From: Rhodoluna limnophila
Lineage (GTDB): Bacteria > Actinomycetota > Actinomycetes > Actinomycetales > Microbacteriaceae
DNA length: 64,000 nucleotides
Assembly (NCBI RefSeq): GCF_005845365.1
Contig: NZ_CP040509.1
Coordinates: forward strand, 1-64,000
Reading direction: 5' to 3'
The notes under the pieces were generated by a model. It was not told the DNA's origin. It saw only the letters and a list, made by a program, of their open reading frames with translations, and made no database searches. The first letter of the stretch is position 1. Every line of letters begins with the position of its first letter. This document shows positions 47,721-57,400 of the stretch, piece after piece. The position numbers were made by a program, and so were the translations under genes.

Positions 47721-48140
47721 TTCTGGGGTTTGGCGTGGGCTCGGGCTTGGGCGTCGGCTTGGGCCTGTGGCCAGAGGTGTACTGACCTCGCTGGCGTTCA
47801 GCAAACCCCTCCATTTTTGACCAAATTGAGCACCTTCGCCCCCTTCAACCGGCTCAATTCCGACCAATTTTGCATAGTCAAAAAGCTGGGGGATGTCGCA
47901 GATTCGATGGCCGAAGGCCGGGGTTAATCTCGGCGGTTGTCACGGATGAACTGGCTAAAAGCCGGGCCCAAACCTGGCGTATGTGAGATTTCTGGATAGG
48001 CAAAATTGGGGAATTTTGGGCAGGTTTAAAGCGCTGAACCTACTCAGAATCTCTGAATCTGAATAGGTTCAGCGAATGGTTTGGGTAGGTATAGGCCGCT
48101 CAAATTTGAGAATTCGGCCGGATTAAAAAATACGAACTAA
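47721..48140. other. 420-bp gene-free region with inverted repeats
   Basis: No convincing gene is seen. The first 40 bases repeat GGCTTGGGC; their reverse complement reads as alternating Pro-Lys/Thr-Pro, possibly a decayed Pro-rich coding tail. AATTGAGC (47824-47831) and GCTCAATT (47852-47859) are inverted copies with a 20-base loop. CGCTGAACCTA (48032-48042) and TAGGTTCAGCG (48064-48074) form a perfect 11-bp stem around a 21-base loop that itself holds TCAGA/TCTGA. No T run follows either hairpin. Confidence 0.6.
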
Positions 48141-49763
48141 CTAACCGAGAACACCATCAACGAGGGCTTTTGCCTCAACCTGAACCTGCTTGAGGTGCTC
48201 AGCCCCCTTGAACGATTCACCGTAAATCTTGTACACATTTTCAGTACCAGATGGGCGGGCAGCAAACCAAGCGTTCTCAGTCTCGACCTTTAAACCACCG
48301 AGAGCTGCACCGTTGCCAGGTGCGTGAGTCAAAATCGCAGTGATTTTTTCGCCAGCCAATTCACTTGCGGTAACGGCCTCGGCAGACAATTTGCCCAACT
48401 TGGCCTTCTGCTCAAGAGTTGCCGGTGCATCGATGCGCTCATAGGCTGGCGCGCCGAACTTGTCGGTCAATTCGGCGTATCGCTGCGATGGCGTCTTGCC
48501 GGTAACCGCGGTAATTTCGCTGGCCAGCAGCGCCAAAATCAAACCGTCTTTATCGGTCGACCAAGCTTTTCCGTCGAGGCGTAAGAACGAAGCGCCGGCA
48601 GATTCTTCACCACCGAAACCAACTGATCCATCAATCAATCCCGGTACAAACCACTTGAAGCCCACCGGGACTTCAATCAGCTTTCTACCAAGGTCGGCAA
48701 CAACGCGGTTGATGATCGACGATGAAACCATGGTCTTGCCCACGGCGGCCGATGATGACCAACCCGGACGGTTTTGGTACAGGTAATCGATGCAAACCGC
48801 CAAAAAGTGGTTTGGGTTCATCAGTCCGGCATCGCGAGTCACAATTCCGTGGCGGTCCGCATCGGCGTCGTTTCCGGTTGAAATATCGAAGTTGGTGCGG
48901 CCCTCAATCAAACCGGCCATGGCGTGCGGCGAGCTGCAGTCCATACGAATCTTGCCGTCCCAGTCCAGGTTCATAAAACCAAACTGAAAATCAACATTCG
49001 GGTTCACCACGGTTAGGTTCAAACCGTAGCGCTCACCAATCGCGCCCCAGTAATCCACTGACGCACCACCCATTGGGTCGGCACCAATCGAAACCTGCGA
49101 GTCACGGATTGCATCCATGTTCAAAACCTGGCCGAGTTGCGAGATGTAGTTCTCGCGGAAGTTGAAGCCTTCTGCAGCAGGCTTGGCGCGCTTTACCTCA
49201 CGAAGCCCACCCAAGATAATTTCGTTGGCGCGAGCAGCAATCCAGTTGGTTGCGTCAGAGTCAGCAGGGCCTCCGTGAGGTGGGTTGTATTTGAAACCAC
49301 CATCTGTTGGCGGGTTGTGGCTAGGGGTAATTACCAGTCCATCGGCAAGCGAAGGATCATCGAGTGACTTGCCCAAGTTGTGATTGATGATGGCCACCGA
49401 AACCGCTGGCGTTGGAACGTAGCGCTCTTCAGCATCAATCAGAGTCGGCACACCATTACCTGCCAACACCTCAAGTGCGGTGACTTCAGCAGGCCCCGAA
49501 AGCGCGTGAGTGTCTTTACCCACATAAATCGGACCCTGGATGTTCTGCCCGCGACGGTACTCGACAATAGCCTGCGTGATTGCAGCAATGTGATCTTCGT
49601 TGAACGAGCCGTTTAGTGATGTTCCGCGGTGACCTGAGGTGCCGAAAGTCACCTTTTGTTCAGCGGTAGTTACATCGGGGTGAATTTCAAAGTACGCATC
49701 AATCAACTTGCTGATGTCAACTAGATCTGATGCCTGTGCCTTCTGGCCTGCTCGTTCGCTCAT
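48141..49763 (-). CDS. pgm: Phosphoglucomutase (alpha-D-glucose phosphate-specific)
   Basis: Interconverts glucose 1-phosphate and glucose 6-phosphate. The 540-residue length is standard. The phosphoserine site is Ser148 in TPSHNPP, the metal loop is DADADRHG near 303, the sugar-binding loop is [10 protein letters not shown], and the phosphate-binding region is [13 protein letters not shown]. Single gene with a divergent pheA 29 bases away. Confidence 0.95.
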   Translation of the reverse strand: MSERAGQKAQASDLVDISKLIDAYFEIHPDVTTAEQKVTFGTSGHRGTSLNGSFNEDHIAAITQAIVEYRRGQNIQGPIYVGKDTHALSGPAEVTALEVLAGNGVPTLIDAEERYVPTPAVSVAIINHNLGKSLDDPSLADGLVITPSHNPPTDGGFKYNPPHGGPADSDATNWIAARANEIILGGLREVKRAKPAAEGFNFRENYISQLGQVLNMDAIRDSQVSIGADPMGGASVDYWGAIGERYGLNLTVVNPNVDFQFGFMNLDWDGKIRMDCSSPHAMAGLIEGRTNFDISTGNDADADRHGIVTRDAGLMNPNHFLAVCIDYLYQNRPGWSSSAAVGKTMVSSSIINRVVADLGRKLIEVPVGFKWFVPGLIDGSVGFGGEESAGASFLRLDGKAWSTDKDGLILALLASEITAVTGKTPSQRYAELTDKFGAPAYERIDAPATLEQKAKLGKLSAEAVTASELAGEKITAILTHAPGNGAALGGLKVETENAWFAARPSGTENVYKIYGESFKGAEHLKQVQVEAKALVDGVLG

Positions 49764-49792
49764 GAAACTATTTTGGTGGCTAACCTAGTCTC

Positions 49793-50674
49793 ATGGCATC
49801 ACAGGCAAATAACTCTTTTGATTCGCACACCTACGCGTACCTAGGTCCAATCGGCACATTTACCGAAATGGCCCTCGCACAGGTGCCTGAAGCCAAGGGT
49901 GAAGAGTGGTTGCCAGTTGCCCACGTGCAAGAGGCAATTGACCACGTAATCTCGGGGCGGGCGTTTCGCGCAATCATCCCGGTTGAAAATTCCACCGATG
50001 GCGGCGTAACCGCAACCCTCGATGCCCTCGCTGCCACCGACAACATCCACATTTACGGTGAGTATTTGGTGCCGGTCACTTTCAACTTGGTAGCCAAGCC
50101 GGGTGTGGGGCTAGCCGAGATCAAGACCGTCTCAACCCACCCGGTCGCCTACGCGCAGACCCGCAAGTGGTTGTTCGAGAAACTCCCGCACCACACCTAC
50201 GTGCCGGCCAGCTCTACCGCTGCTGCCGCCGCCGCGCTGCTAGATGAGAATGCCGTGGCCGATGCCGCGATTGCCGCGCCAAGCATCACCGGTCACTATC
50301 AACTCGAGACCCTGGCCGAGGACATCGGTGTTCACAAGCACGCCGAAACCCGCTTCTTGCAAATTGGCCTAGAGGCAACCGAAGACAACGAGCACGCCGC
50401 GCCGCCGCGCACCGGGCACGACAAAACATCGGTGATTGTGGAATTGCCAGATGACCACCCGGGTGCACTGCTTGAGATTCTGCAGCAATTTGCCTCGCGC
50501 GGAATCAACCTGACCCGCATAGAAAGCCGCCCGGTTGGCGACCGCCTCGGGCGCTACCGATTCAACCTCGATGCTGAAGGTCACATCGATGACCCAGAGA
50601 TGGCAGCGGCGCTCGCCGGATTGAGCCAGCTCAGCGCAAACGTTGTGTTCTTAGGCTCGTACCCTAAAGCCTGA
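49793..50674 (+). CDS. pheA: Prephenate dehydratase
   Basis: Converts prephenate to phenylpyruvate in phenylalanine synthesis. The 293-residue monofunctional enzyme has the catalytic periplasmic-binding-like domain (YLGPIGTFTEMAL, STHPVAYAQ, TRFLQIG) and a C-terminal ACT domain (from about 208) with LPDDHPGALLEIL and RIESRPV for phenylalanine feedback. Its 3' end overlaps the convergent lipid kinase gene by 11 bases. Confidence 0.95.
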   Translation: MASQANNSFDSHTYAYLGPIGTFTEMALAQVPEAKGEEWLPVAHVQEAIDHVISGRAFRAIIPVENSTDGGVTATLDALAATDNIHIYGEYLVPVTFNLVAKPGVGLAEIKTVSTHPVAYAQTRKWLFEKLPHHTYVPASSTAAAAAALLDENAVADAAIAAPSITGHYQLETLAEDIGVHKHAETRFLQIGLEATEDNEHAAPPRTGHDKTSVIVELPDDHPGALLEILQQFASRGINLTRIESRPVGDRLGRYRFNLDAEGHIDDPEMAAALAGLSQLSANVVFLGSYPKA

Positions 50675-51632
50675 TAGTCACCGCACGAGGTTGAACTTCA
50701 AACTCAACCTCTAAGACAACTCCCATTGCGTCACCATCAAGCTGGATGAAGACTGGGTTATCAGGCGTGACACGAATCTTTTTGCCGTTTAGGTTCTCGA
50801 GCGTTTTTACATCTGCCGTGGCATCAATCAAGTGGCGCAACTGGCGGTTTTCGCGCAGTGAATTAATCCAAGTTACGCGACCCCAAAAATCAATCCAGTT
50901 CCAGAACCGGCGCGGCCCAACTGCTGCAACATCCAGCAACCCGTCATCCAGGCTGGCATCGGGCATCAGGGTAATTCGGCCGGGCAACCAACCAGCATTT
51001 CCAATAATCAGCGACACTACTTTTAGTCGGCGTGGTTCACGATTATCAACCGCCACCAGCATCCGCTCAAAGAGTGTCGGCAGAGCTCTCAGACCGCCCT
51101 CAACATAAGCCACCCAACCAATTGCACGCTTCAGCTTTGGGTCGGTTTTCTGCATGATTTTTGCATCAAGGCCTACGCCAGCCATGACCGAAAATACCTT
51201 CTCGGCTCGAATGCCATCTTCAAAAATAATTCGCGCCAAACCCAGATCAATCGGGTGCCGGTTGCCGACCAATCCACGCTTCACGGCCGTGGTCAAATCG
51301 CTGAGGTCAATGCTCAGATTTCGGGCCAAAACATTGCCCGTACCCGCCGGCAAAATACCCAACGTCACTCGGTCGCTCAGTCCGTTGAGCGTGATGGCTT
51401 CGACCACTTCACGAACCGTTCCGTCTCCTCCGCCAACCAAGATGTGGGTCGCGTTCTGTGCAATAGCTCGCAACGCTTGGGCGCCACCGCGCTCGGTCGC
51501 TGAGGTTGGCAGCCAAAGCGTCGGCTCCCAGCCAAGTGGCAACAGGGTCAAATTCACAGCAGCAGAAAGTTTGCGCCGGTTTATTTTGCCCGGATAGTAG
51601 ATCACCGCCGCGCGGTTTTTCTTTGCTGCCAT
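50664..51632 (-). CDS. Diacylglycerol/lipid kinase family protein
   Basis: A 322-residue DAGK-catalytic-domain protein with the nucleotide motif GGGDGTVREVV (67-77) and the following GILPAGTGNVLARNL. A C-terminal beta-sandwich domain includes VFIQLDGDAMG. Members phosphorylate diacylglycerol, undecaprenol-like or sphingoid lipids at the membrane; the exact substrate is not certain. Start ATG 51632. Confidence 0.88.
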   Translation of the reverse strand: MAAKKNRAAVIYYPGKINRRKLSAAVNLTLLPLGWEPTLWLPTSATERGGAQALRAIAQNATHILVGGGDGTVREVVEAITLNGLSDRVTLGILPAGTGNVLARNLSIDLSDLTTAVKRGLVGNRHPIDLGLARIIFEDGIRAEKVFSVMAGVGLDAKIMQKTDPKLKRAIGWVAYVEGGLRALPTLFERMLVAVDNREPRRLKVVSLIIGNAGWLPGRITLMPDASLDDGLLDVAAVGPRRFWNWIDFWGRVTWINSLRENRQLRHLIDATADVKTLENLNGKKIRVTPDNPVFIQLDGDAMGVVLEVEFEVQPRAVTIRL

Positions 51633-51682
51633 GCCATCAGCCTAACCAAGCCCAAGCAGCAAGCAAGCGGTAACCTTGAAGG

Positions 51683-52945
51683 GTGATTGACCTAAACCTG
51701 CTTAGAGAAAACCCGGATGCCGTTAAGGCCTCGCAGCGTGCCCGCGGAAACGATGAGTCGCTCGTTGATCAAGCCGTTGCCGCTGACGCAAATTGGCGCA
51801 AGCACCTGCAGGAGTTTGAAGCTCTGAGGGCCGAGCAAAACGCGGCAGCCAAACTGGTTGGTTCAGCGTCAAAAGAAGACCGCCCGGCGCTCATCGCAGC
51901 CGGTCAGGTTTTGGCCGAAAAGGTTAAGGCCGCCAACGAGATTGCCAACGCAGCCCAGGCCACCCTCGATGCCATCATCTGGAAAATCGAGAACGTTGTA
52001 ATCGAAGGCATTCCTTCTGGCGGCGAAGAAAACTTCACCGTAATTAAAGAGGTCGGCACCAAAGCAGCTTTTGATTTTGAACCGCGTGACCACGTTGCGC
52101 TGGGTGAACTTCTGGACATCATCGACATCGAGCGCGGTGTCAAAGTATCGGGCTCACGCTTTTACTTTCTGAAGGGTTGGGGCGCCCGACTAGAACTTGC
52201 CATGATGAACATGGCTCTAGATCTAGCTGCCAAAAACAACTTCACCGCTCTAGTTACGCCAACGCTGGTTCGCCCAGAGGTAATGGCCGGCACTGGTTTC
52301 TTGGGTGAGCACGCCGACGAGATTTACTACCTTCCTGCGGATGACCTTTACCTGACCGGCACCTCAGAGGTTGCCCTAGCTGGTTACCACCGCGATGAAA
52401 TCATCGACCTATCAAATGGCCCGTTGCGCTACGCCGGATGGAGCACCTGCTACCGTCGCGAAGCAGGCTCGGCTGGCCGAGACACCCGCGGCATTTTGCG
52501 CGTCCACCAGTTCAACAAGCTCGAAATGTTCAGCTACATCAAACCTGAAGATGCCGAGCAGGAGCACCTCAACTTGCTGGCCTTCGAAGAAGCCATGCTG
52601 CAGGCCTGCGAGTTGTCGTACCGAGTAATTGACACTGCTGCCGGCGACCTTGGTTCATCTGCTGCCCGCAAGTATGACTCTGAGGCATGGGTGCCAAGCC
52701 AGCAGACATACCGAGAGCTAACCTCAAGCTCAAACTGCACTACTTATCAGGCCCGCCGCCTCAATGTTCGATATCGCGATGAGAACGGCAAGACCCAGAC
52801 CGCTGCCACTTTGAACGGAACCTTGGCAACCACTCGTTGGTTGGTTGCAATTCTCGAAACCCACCAGCAGGCTGACGGTTCGGTTCGAATTCCAGCAGCA
52901 CTGCGCCCTTACCTTGGTGGCCAAGAATTCATCTCTCCTAAATGA
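51683..52945 (+). CDS. serS: Seryl-tRNA synthetase
   Basis: A 420-residue class II synthetase charging tRNA-Ser. The N-terminal coiled-coil arm covers about 1-110; class II motif 2 [15 protein letters not shown] and motif 3 [13 protein letters not shown] are present, as is TSEVAL. Start GTG 51683 ([10 protein letters not shown], the usual N-terminus) has AAGG directly adjacent, so ribosome-site spacing is poor. It overlaps the following HAD gene by 4 bases. Two tRNA-Ser genes lie in this window. Confidence 0.97.
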   Translation: MIDLNLLRENPDAVKASQRARGNDESLVDQAVAADANWRKHLQEFEALRAEQNAAAKLVGSASKEDRPALIAAGQVLAEKVKAANEIANAAQATLDAIIWKIENVVIEGIPSGGEENFTVIKEVGTKAAFDFEPRDHVALGELLDIIDIERGVKVSGSRFYFLKGWGARLELAMMNMALDLAAKNNFTALVTPTLVRPEVMAGTGFLGEHADEIYYLPADDLYLTGTSEVALAGYHRDEIIDLSNGPLRYAGWSTCYRREAGSAGRDTRGILRVHQFNKLEMFSYIKPEDAEQEHLNLLAFEEAMLQACELSYRVIDTAAGDLGSSAARKYDSEAWVPSQQTYRELTSSSNCTTYQARRLNVRYRDENGKTQTAATLNGTLATTRWLVAILETHQQADGSVRIPAALRPYLGGQEFISPK

Positions 52946-53787
52946 CCAAAGCAACCGGCAACGATCGCTGGCTGATCGGCATTGACATCGATGGCACGCT
53001 TGTGCACGACGACGGCTTTTTGTCGCCGGTCGTGGTTGAGCAGGTTCAGCGGGTTCGCGAACTGGGTCACGAGGTAATTGTTGCCACTGGCCGAAGTGCG
53101 GCCAATGCCATTCCGGTGGTTCGCGATGTGGGCATTCAGCATGGCGTCAGCATTTGTTCAAACGGTGCGGTGACGGTAGAAGTTGACCCTGCCCATGAAC
53201 GGGGCTTCACTACCCGTGAGGTCATTACCTTTGAGCCGGCAGAGGTTTTGCGCGAACTGATCGAGCACCTGCCCGACGCTCATTTTGCCGTTGAGGACAT
53301 CGATGGCAGTTACCGTTTTCACCGCCCATTCCCGGCCTATGCCCTTGGGGACCTAAACCACGAGACTCCGCTCGAAGACTTGATGGCTCACCCGGTAAGT
53401 CGCATTGTAGTTTTGTCACCAAACCATGAGGTCGATGAGTTCACCGCGCTAATTTCGAAGGTCGGCTTGCAGTCGGTTTCGTACGCCATCGGTTACAGCG
53501 CTTGGCTAGACATTGCCCCAGCTGGGGTCAATAAGGCCTCGGCGCTTGAGGTGCAGCGCGCTGCTCTTGGAATCAACCCAGCTCAGGTCATCACAATTGG
53601 CGATGGTCATAATGACGTCGAGATGTTTGAATGGGCCCGCGAGGGCGGCGGTTTGGCGTTTGCTATGGGCCAGGCGCCAGAAGCCGTAAAGGCTCGAGCC
53701 ACCGCGGTTACAGCGGCGGTTGAAGACAATGGCGTGGCTCAGGTGCTCGCAGGATTCGAAGGAATCTTGTTCAGCCGCGAGGCCTAA
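52942..53787 (+). CDS. Cof-type HAD-family phosphatase
   Basis: A 281-residue HAD hydrolase of the Cof/IIB type: motif [14 protein letters not shown] at the N-terminus, a cap domain in the middle, motif III Lys in the GVNKASAL block, and motif [13 protein letters not shown]. The substrate is probably a sugar phosphate or nucleotide cofactor. ATG 52942 overlaps the serS stop (ATGA). Confidence 0.92.
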   Translation: MTKATGNDRWLIGIDIDGTLVHDDGFLSPVVVEQVQRVRELGHEVIVATGRSAANAIPVVRDVGIQHGVSICSNGAVTVEVDPAHERGFTTREVITFEPAEVLRELIEHLPDAHFAVEDIDGSYRFHRPFPAYALGDLNHETPLEDLMAHPVSRIVVLSPNHEVDEFTALISKVGLQSVSYAIGYSAWLDIAPAGVNKASALEVQRAALGINPAQVITIGDGHNDVEMFEWAREGGGLAFAMGQAPEAVKARATAVTAAVEDNGVAQVLAGFEGILFSREA

Positions 53788-53798
53788 AAAACTTTCTT

Positions 53799-53827
53799 TA
53801 GACAACCCTGCGTTTTTCAGGTAAAGT
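53799..53827 (+). promoter_or_regulatory. Promoter of tRNA-Ser(TGA)
   Basis: TAGACA at 53799-53804 (five of six bases matching TTGACA) and TAAAGT at 53822-53827 are separated by 17 bases. The tRNA begins 10 bases after the -10 element. Confidence 0.7.
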
Positions 53828-53836
53828 TGTCCGTAC

Positions 53837-53925
53837 GGAAGCGTGCCGGAGCGGCCGAACGGAACAGTCTTGAAAACTGTCGTCGTTAATAGCGACCGTG
53901 GGTTCAAATCCCACCGCTTCCTCCA
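53837..53925 (+). tRNA. tRNA-Ser (TGA)
   Basis: Acceptor GGAAGCG pairs with CGCTTCC. Anticodon arm ACAGT-CTTGAAA-ACTGT has anticodon TGA at 53871-53873. A long variable arm CGTCGTTAATAGCGACC and T-arm GTGGGTTCAAATCCCAC identify it as serine. CCA is encoded. The discriminator base reads as T, whereas bacterial tRNA-Ser normally has G. Confidence 0.95.
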
Positions 53926-53927
53926 GT

Positions 53928-53955
53928 AAAACCCTCGAGTCTCTCGAGGGTTTTT
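53928..53955 (+). terminator. Terminator after tRNA-Ser(TGA)
   Basis: AAAACCCTCGAG and CTCGAGGGTTTTT form a long stem with a three-base loop TCT, ending in a T run. Confidence 0.92.
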
Positions 53956-54019
53956 CTTTACCTGTTAATTTCCTTGGAGCCCTGTCTATCTTGGGCCAGT
54001 CAACTTAAACTAGAAGTTC

Positions 54020-55234
54020 ATGAAAAAGCCAGAACTCTTCGCGCGCCACGGGCGCATCCGTGTGCAATCAAAAGCCAGCGCATTCTGGGGTTTGTTCTTT
54101 AAGGCTGTCGGTATGCTAACCGGCGTGGCCGTTGCCATTACCGGTATCTCCATATGGGAGATCAGCAACACCATCAAGAACAATGGCATTGAAATTGCCG
54201 GCGCCACCGCCTTGACCCAAGCTGACCTCGACGGCCCAATCAACATGCTTTTGGTTGGAAGTGACACCCGCGAAGGCCAGGGTGGCGGCTACGGTAACGA
54301 CACATCGGTGTTGGCGGACGTAATCATCTTGCTTCACATTTCAGCTGACCGTAAAAATGCGGTTGCCTTGAGTTTTCCGCGCGACCTGCTAGTACCTTGG
54401 CCTGCTTGCCCAAGCACCTCAAACCCGCCGGGCCCTGGTTACCTAGCGCAAAGCCTTGGCCAAATTAATGCCACGATTGCTAACGGCGGCCCAGGCTGCA
54501 CGCTGTTGACCGTTGAGCAGCTAACCGGTGTCGACATTCCTTACCTGGCCATGATCGACTTCAAGGGTGTAATCGAGATGTCAAACGCCATCGGTGGTGT
54601 TGATGTTTGTGTTGCCGAGGAAATCAGTGACCCATACACCCAGACCTACCTTCAGCCTGGTGAATACACGCTTTCTGGCAAGGATGCTCTGCAGTTCTTG
54701 CGCACCCGTCACGGTGTTGGTGATGGCTCTGACCTCAGCCGCATTAGCAACCAGCAGAGCTTCTTGACCTCTTTGGTTCGCAAGGTCAAGAGCCAGGGCG
54801 TGTTGTCTAACCCGGTTTACCTTTACTCATTGGCCAGTGCCGCGGCTCGAAACATGCAGTTGAGTGAGAGCCTGACTGACGTCAACGTAATGGTGGCTTT
54901 GGCCAGTGCGCTCAAAGATGTTGAGCTAGACAAAATCACGTTCCTTCAGGTGCCTAGCCGCGGTGGCCTGCCAAAGCCTTACTCAGGTCGCGTTGCGCCT
55001 ATTTACGAGCAGGCCAATGTCCTGTTCAGCAAGATCGCCAACGATGAGCCACTTCTTGTAAGCGGTTCCAACACCGGTAGCGGTTCTGTGGTTGCCAGCC
55101 CGGCACCGTCGTCATCGGCAAGTGCCAGCCCAAGCCCAAGTGCTTCAAGCTCGGCAAGCCCAAGTGCTTCGGCCGAGGTATTGCCGGACTGGGCCCGCGG
55201 TACTAACGCTGCTGTCACAACCTGCTCTGGCTAA
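54020..55234 (+). CDS. LytR-CpsA-Psr (LCP) family protein
   Basis: A 404-residue membrane-anchored LCP protein. One N-terminal helix (about 22-46) is followed by the extracellular LCP domain with LLVGSDTREGQGG, LSFPRDLLVP and FLRTRHGVGDGSDLSR, holding the Asp and Arg residues that bind the polyprenyl pyrophosphate. LCP enzymes attach secondary polymers to peptidoglycan. A Ser/Ala/Pro tail (about 350-390) ends the protein. Start ATG 54020. Confidence 0.93.
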   Translation: MKKPELFARHGRIRVQSKASAFWGLFFKAVGMLTGVAVAITGISIWEISNTIKNNGIEIAGATALTQADLDGPINMLLVGSDTREGQGGGYGNDTSVLADVIILLHISADRKNAVALSFPRDLLVPWPACPSTSNPPGPGYLAQSLGQINATIANGGPGCTLLTVEQLTGVDIPYLAMIDFKGVIEMSNAIGGVDVCVAEEISDPYTQTYLQPGEYTLSGKDALQFLRTRHGVGDGSDLSRISNQQSFLTSLVRKVKSQGVLSNPVYLYSLASAAARNMQLSESLTDVNVMVALASALKDVELDKITFLQVPSRGGLPKPYSGRVAPIYEQANVLFSKIANDEPLLVSGSNTGSGSVVASPAPSSSASASPSPSASSSASPSASAEVLPDWARGTNAAVTTCSG

Positions 55235-55311
55235 CCTACATTTCTGCAAGCGCTAGGCATGGTTAGATTAAGTACTTTTATCAAAGCTCTTTTTGAACCC
55301 GAGGTAGAACT

Positions 55312-56973
55312 ATGGCTGAACACACTTTCTTGCGCGGACCTAAAGACTGGTGGCGTCAAGCTGTCGTTTACCAGATCTACCCACGCAGCTATGCCGATAA
55401 CAATGGCGACGGCATCGGTGACCTAAAAGGAATCACCAGCCGCGTTCCTTACCTAAAAGAGCTCGGCGTTGACGCTGTTTGGTTGAGCCCGTTCTACCCT
55501 TCAGAACTTGCTGACGGTGGTTACGACGTTGCTGACTACCGCAACATCGACCCTCGCATCGGAACCCTCGAAGAGTTCGACGAGATGCTTGAAGCGTTGC
55601 ACGCAGTCGGCATCCGTGTCTTTGTCGACGTAGTGCCAAACCACTCATCAGACCAGCACGAATGGTTCCAGGCTGCCCTCAAGGCGCCTAAGGGTTCACC
55701 TGAGCGTGACCGCTACATCTTCCGCGACGGAAAAGGTGAGAACGGCGAGATCCGTCCGTCAGAGTTGGCCAGCCACTTTGGCCCAACCGGCTGGACTCGA
55801 ATCACCGAGCCAGATGGCACTCCAGGCCAGTGGTACATGCACTTGTTTGCCAAAGAGCAGCCAGACTTCAACTGGGACAACCAAGAGGTCCGCGACGACT
55901 TCATCAAAACCATGCGTTTCTGGTCTGACCGTGGCGTCGACGGTTACCGCATCGATGTTGCTCACGCCTTGGTCAAGAACCTCAAAGACGGCCACCTGCC
56001 TGCCCGCACCAGCTTTGATCTTTCAGCCATGAAAAATGACGGCACTGATGACCTCTTTGACCGTGATGAAGTTCACGAGATTTACAAGTCATGGCGCCAG
56101 GTTTACAACGAATACGACCCGCCGCGCGTAGCTGTTGCTGAGGCCTGGGTTCACGCCAACCGTCGTGCCGCATACGCCAGCGAAGAGGGCCTAGGTCAGT
56201 CATTCAGCTTCGACCTAGCTTTCGAGCCTTGGAATGCCAAGAAGTTCCACGACACCATTGCTTACAACCTGGATGCATCTGCCAAGACTGGTTCTTCTAA
56301 CACCTGGGTTTTCTCAAACCACGACGTCATTCGCCACGCAACTCGTTTTGGTCTAGACGCCGAGTCTCTGAGCAACCTGCCTAAGTGGTTCCGTTCAGCA
56401 GATCGCGAATCAAAGATCAACAAGCCGCTAGGTTTGGCCCGCGCGCGCGCTGCAACCATGCTGATTTTGGCTCTACCGGGCTCGACATACCTGTACCAGG
56501 GTGAAGAGCTGGGTCTGCAAGAGCCATTGAACATTCCTTCGGACCAGATGCAAGACCCGCAGTGGTTCCGCAGCGAGGGTTCAATTAGCCGCGATGGCTG
56601 CCGTGTTCCGATGCCTTGGACCTCAACCGGTTCATCATTTGGCTTTGGCCCTGGCGGTGCGCACCTGCCGCAGCCTGAGTGGTTTAAAGACGTAAACGTT
56701 CAGAAGCAAGATGGCGTTGCCGGCTCAACCCTTGAGCTTTACCGCACCGCACTGATGCTTCGCAAGGGTCTAGTCTGTGCTGAAAAGTTGACCTGGAACA
56801 AGCACTGGTTCAACTCAAACGTGCTCGACTTTACTCGTCCAAACGGCTGGCGTTCGGTTACCAACTTCGGCAACCGCTCGATCAAGCTGCCTAAGGGCAA
56901 GGTCTTGCTGAGCAGCGGGCCTCTAGATGGCAACCGCCTGCCTGGCAACACCACCGTTTGGCTGCAGGGCTAG
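55312..56973 (+). CDS. GH13 alpha-glucosidase / oligo-1,6-glucosidase-like
   Basis: A 553-residue cytoplasmic glycoside hydrolase of family 13. Catalytic residues are Asp215 (YRIDVAH), Glu277 (VAEAW) and Asp338 (FSNHD); the N-terminal WWRQAVVYQIYPRSY and VVPNHSS are typical of alpha-glucosidases, oligo-1,6-glucosidases and trehalose-processing relatives. The precise linkage specificity is not certain. Single gene. Confidence 0.93.
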   Translation: MAEHTFLRGPKDWWRQAVVYQIYPRSYADNNGDGIGDLKGITSRVPYLKELGVDAVWLSPFYPSELADGGYDVADYRNIDPRIGTLEEFDEMLEALHAVGIRVFVDVVPNHSSDQHEWFQAALKAPKGSPERDRYIFRDGKGENGEIRPSELASHFGPTGWTRITEPDGTPGQWYMHLFAKEQPDFNWDNQEVRDDFIKTMRFWSDRGVDGYRIDVAHALVKNLKDGHLPARTSFDLSAMKNDGTDDLFDRDEVHEIYKSWRQVYNEYDPPRVAVAEAWVHANRRAAYASEEGLGQSFSFDLAFEPWNAKKFHDTIAYNLDASAKTGSSNTWVFSNHDVIRHATRFGLDAESLSNLPKWFRSADRESKINKPLGLARARAATMLILALPGSTYLYQGEELGLQEPLNIPSDQMQDPQWFRSEGSISRDGCRVPMPWTSTGSSFGFGPGGAHLPQPEWFKDVNVQKQDGVAGSTLELYRTALMLRKGLVCAEKLTWNKHWFNSNVLDFTRPNGWRSVTNFGNRSIKLPKGKVLLSSGPLDGNRLPGNTTVWLQG

Positions 56974-56990
56974 TTTTAGCCTGGGGTTTC

Positions 56991-57021
56991 GGTCCGGTTT
57001 AGTTTTCGACTAAACTAGACC
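56991..57021. repeat. Imperfect palindrome over the tRNA-Ser(GCT) promoter
   Basis: GTTTAGT (56997-57003) and ACTAAAC (57009-57015) are perfect inverted copies around TTTCG. The symmetry continues outward with GGTC (56991-56994) and GACC (57018-57021). The right arm contains TAAACT (57011-57016), the likely -10 of tRNA-Ser(GCT). No T run follows, so it is a poor terminator for the GH13 gene. Confidence 0.5.
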
Positions 57022-57028
57022 AGTCCGT

Positions 57029-57123
<95 letters not shown>

Positions 57124-57157
57124 CGGATGATCTAACAGGCCTTTAGCAAGCCTGGGG

Positions 57158-57186
57158 TTTACAAGCGTCGCTAGACCACGTAAACT
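57158..57186 (+). promoter_or_regulatory. Promoter of tRNA-Arg
   Basis: TTTACA at 57158-57163 and TAAACT at 57181-57186 are 17 bases apart. The tRNA starts about 50 bases past the expected start site, so the primary transcript has a leader containing the palindrome GTTGCCTAGGCAAC and a hairpin GCAGG/CCTGC. Confidence 0.7.
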
Positions 57187-57192
57187 ATCAAA

Positions 57193-57206
57193 GTTGCCTA
57201 GGCAAC
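57193..57206. repeat. Perfect 14-bp palindrome before tRNA-Arg
   Basis: GTTGCCTAGGCAAC is fully self-complementary and coincides with the predicted transcription start of tRNA-Arg. It could be a repressor site or part of the leader RNA. Confidence 0.5.
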
Positions 57207-57243
57207 ACCAACTAGTAATGCAGCAGGTTTTTAGCCTGCAAAT

Positions 57244-57316
57244 GCGTTTGTAGCTCAACGGATAGAGCATCTGACTACGGATCAGAAGGTTGGGGGTTCG
57301 AGTCCCTCCAAGCGCA
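57244..57316 (+). tRNA. tRNA-Arg (ACG)
   Basis: Acceptor GCGTTTG pairs with CAAGCGC (one G-T pair). Anticodon arm CTGAC-TACGGAT-CAG region has anticodon ACG at 57277-57279, T-arm GGGGGTTCGAGTCCCTCC, discriminator A; CCA is not encoded. The integrated element begins just past its 3' end, which makes it the probable attachment target. Confidence 0.95.
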
Positions 57317-57321
57317 CTGAA

Positions 57322-57354
57322 ATGGCGCGGTTCTCACGACCGCGTCATTTTTTT
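57322..57354 (+). terminator. Terminator after tRNA-Arg
   Basis: TGGCGCGGT (57323-57331) pairs with ACCGCGTCA (one G-T pair) and is followed by a long T run to about 57354. Confidence 0.88.
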
Positions 57355-57362
57355 ATGCCCAG

Positions 57363-57382
57363 GATTCCGTTTAGATTCCGTT
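57363..57382. repeat. Direct repeat beside the tRNA-Arg insertion site
   Basis: GATTCCGTT occurs at 57363-57371 and again at 57374-57382, 11 bases apart, one helical turn. The location between the tRNA terminator and the first element gene suits integrase arm-type or accessory-factor sites, but this is inference. Confidence 0.45.
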
Positions 57383-57400
57383 CCGCTTAAAATTGAGCGG

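Noticed and set aside
47730-47927. Possible 65-aa gene in the 420-bp gap
   Set aside because: No ribosome site, and its translation is low-complexity at the start and contains an inverted repeat; not convincing as a protein.
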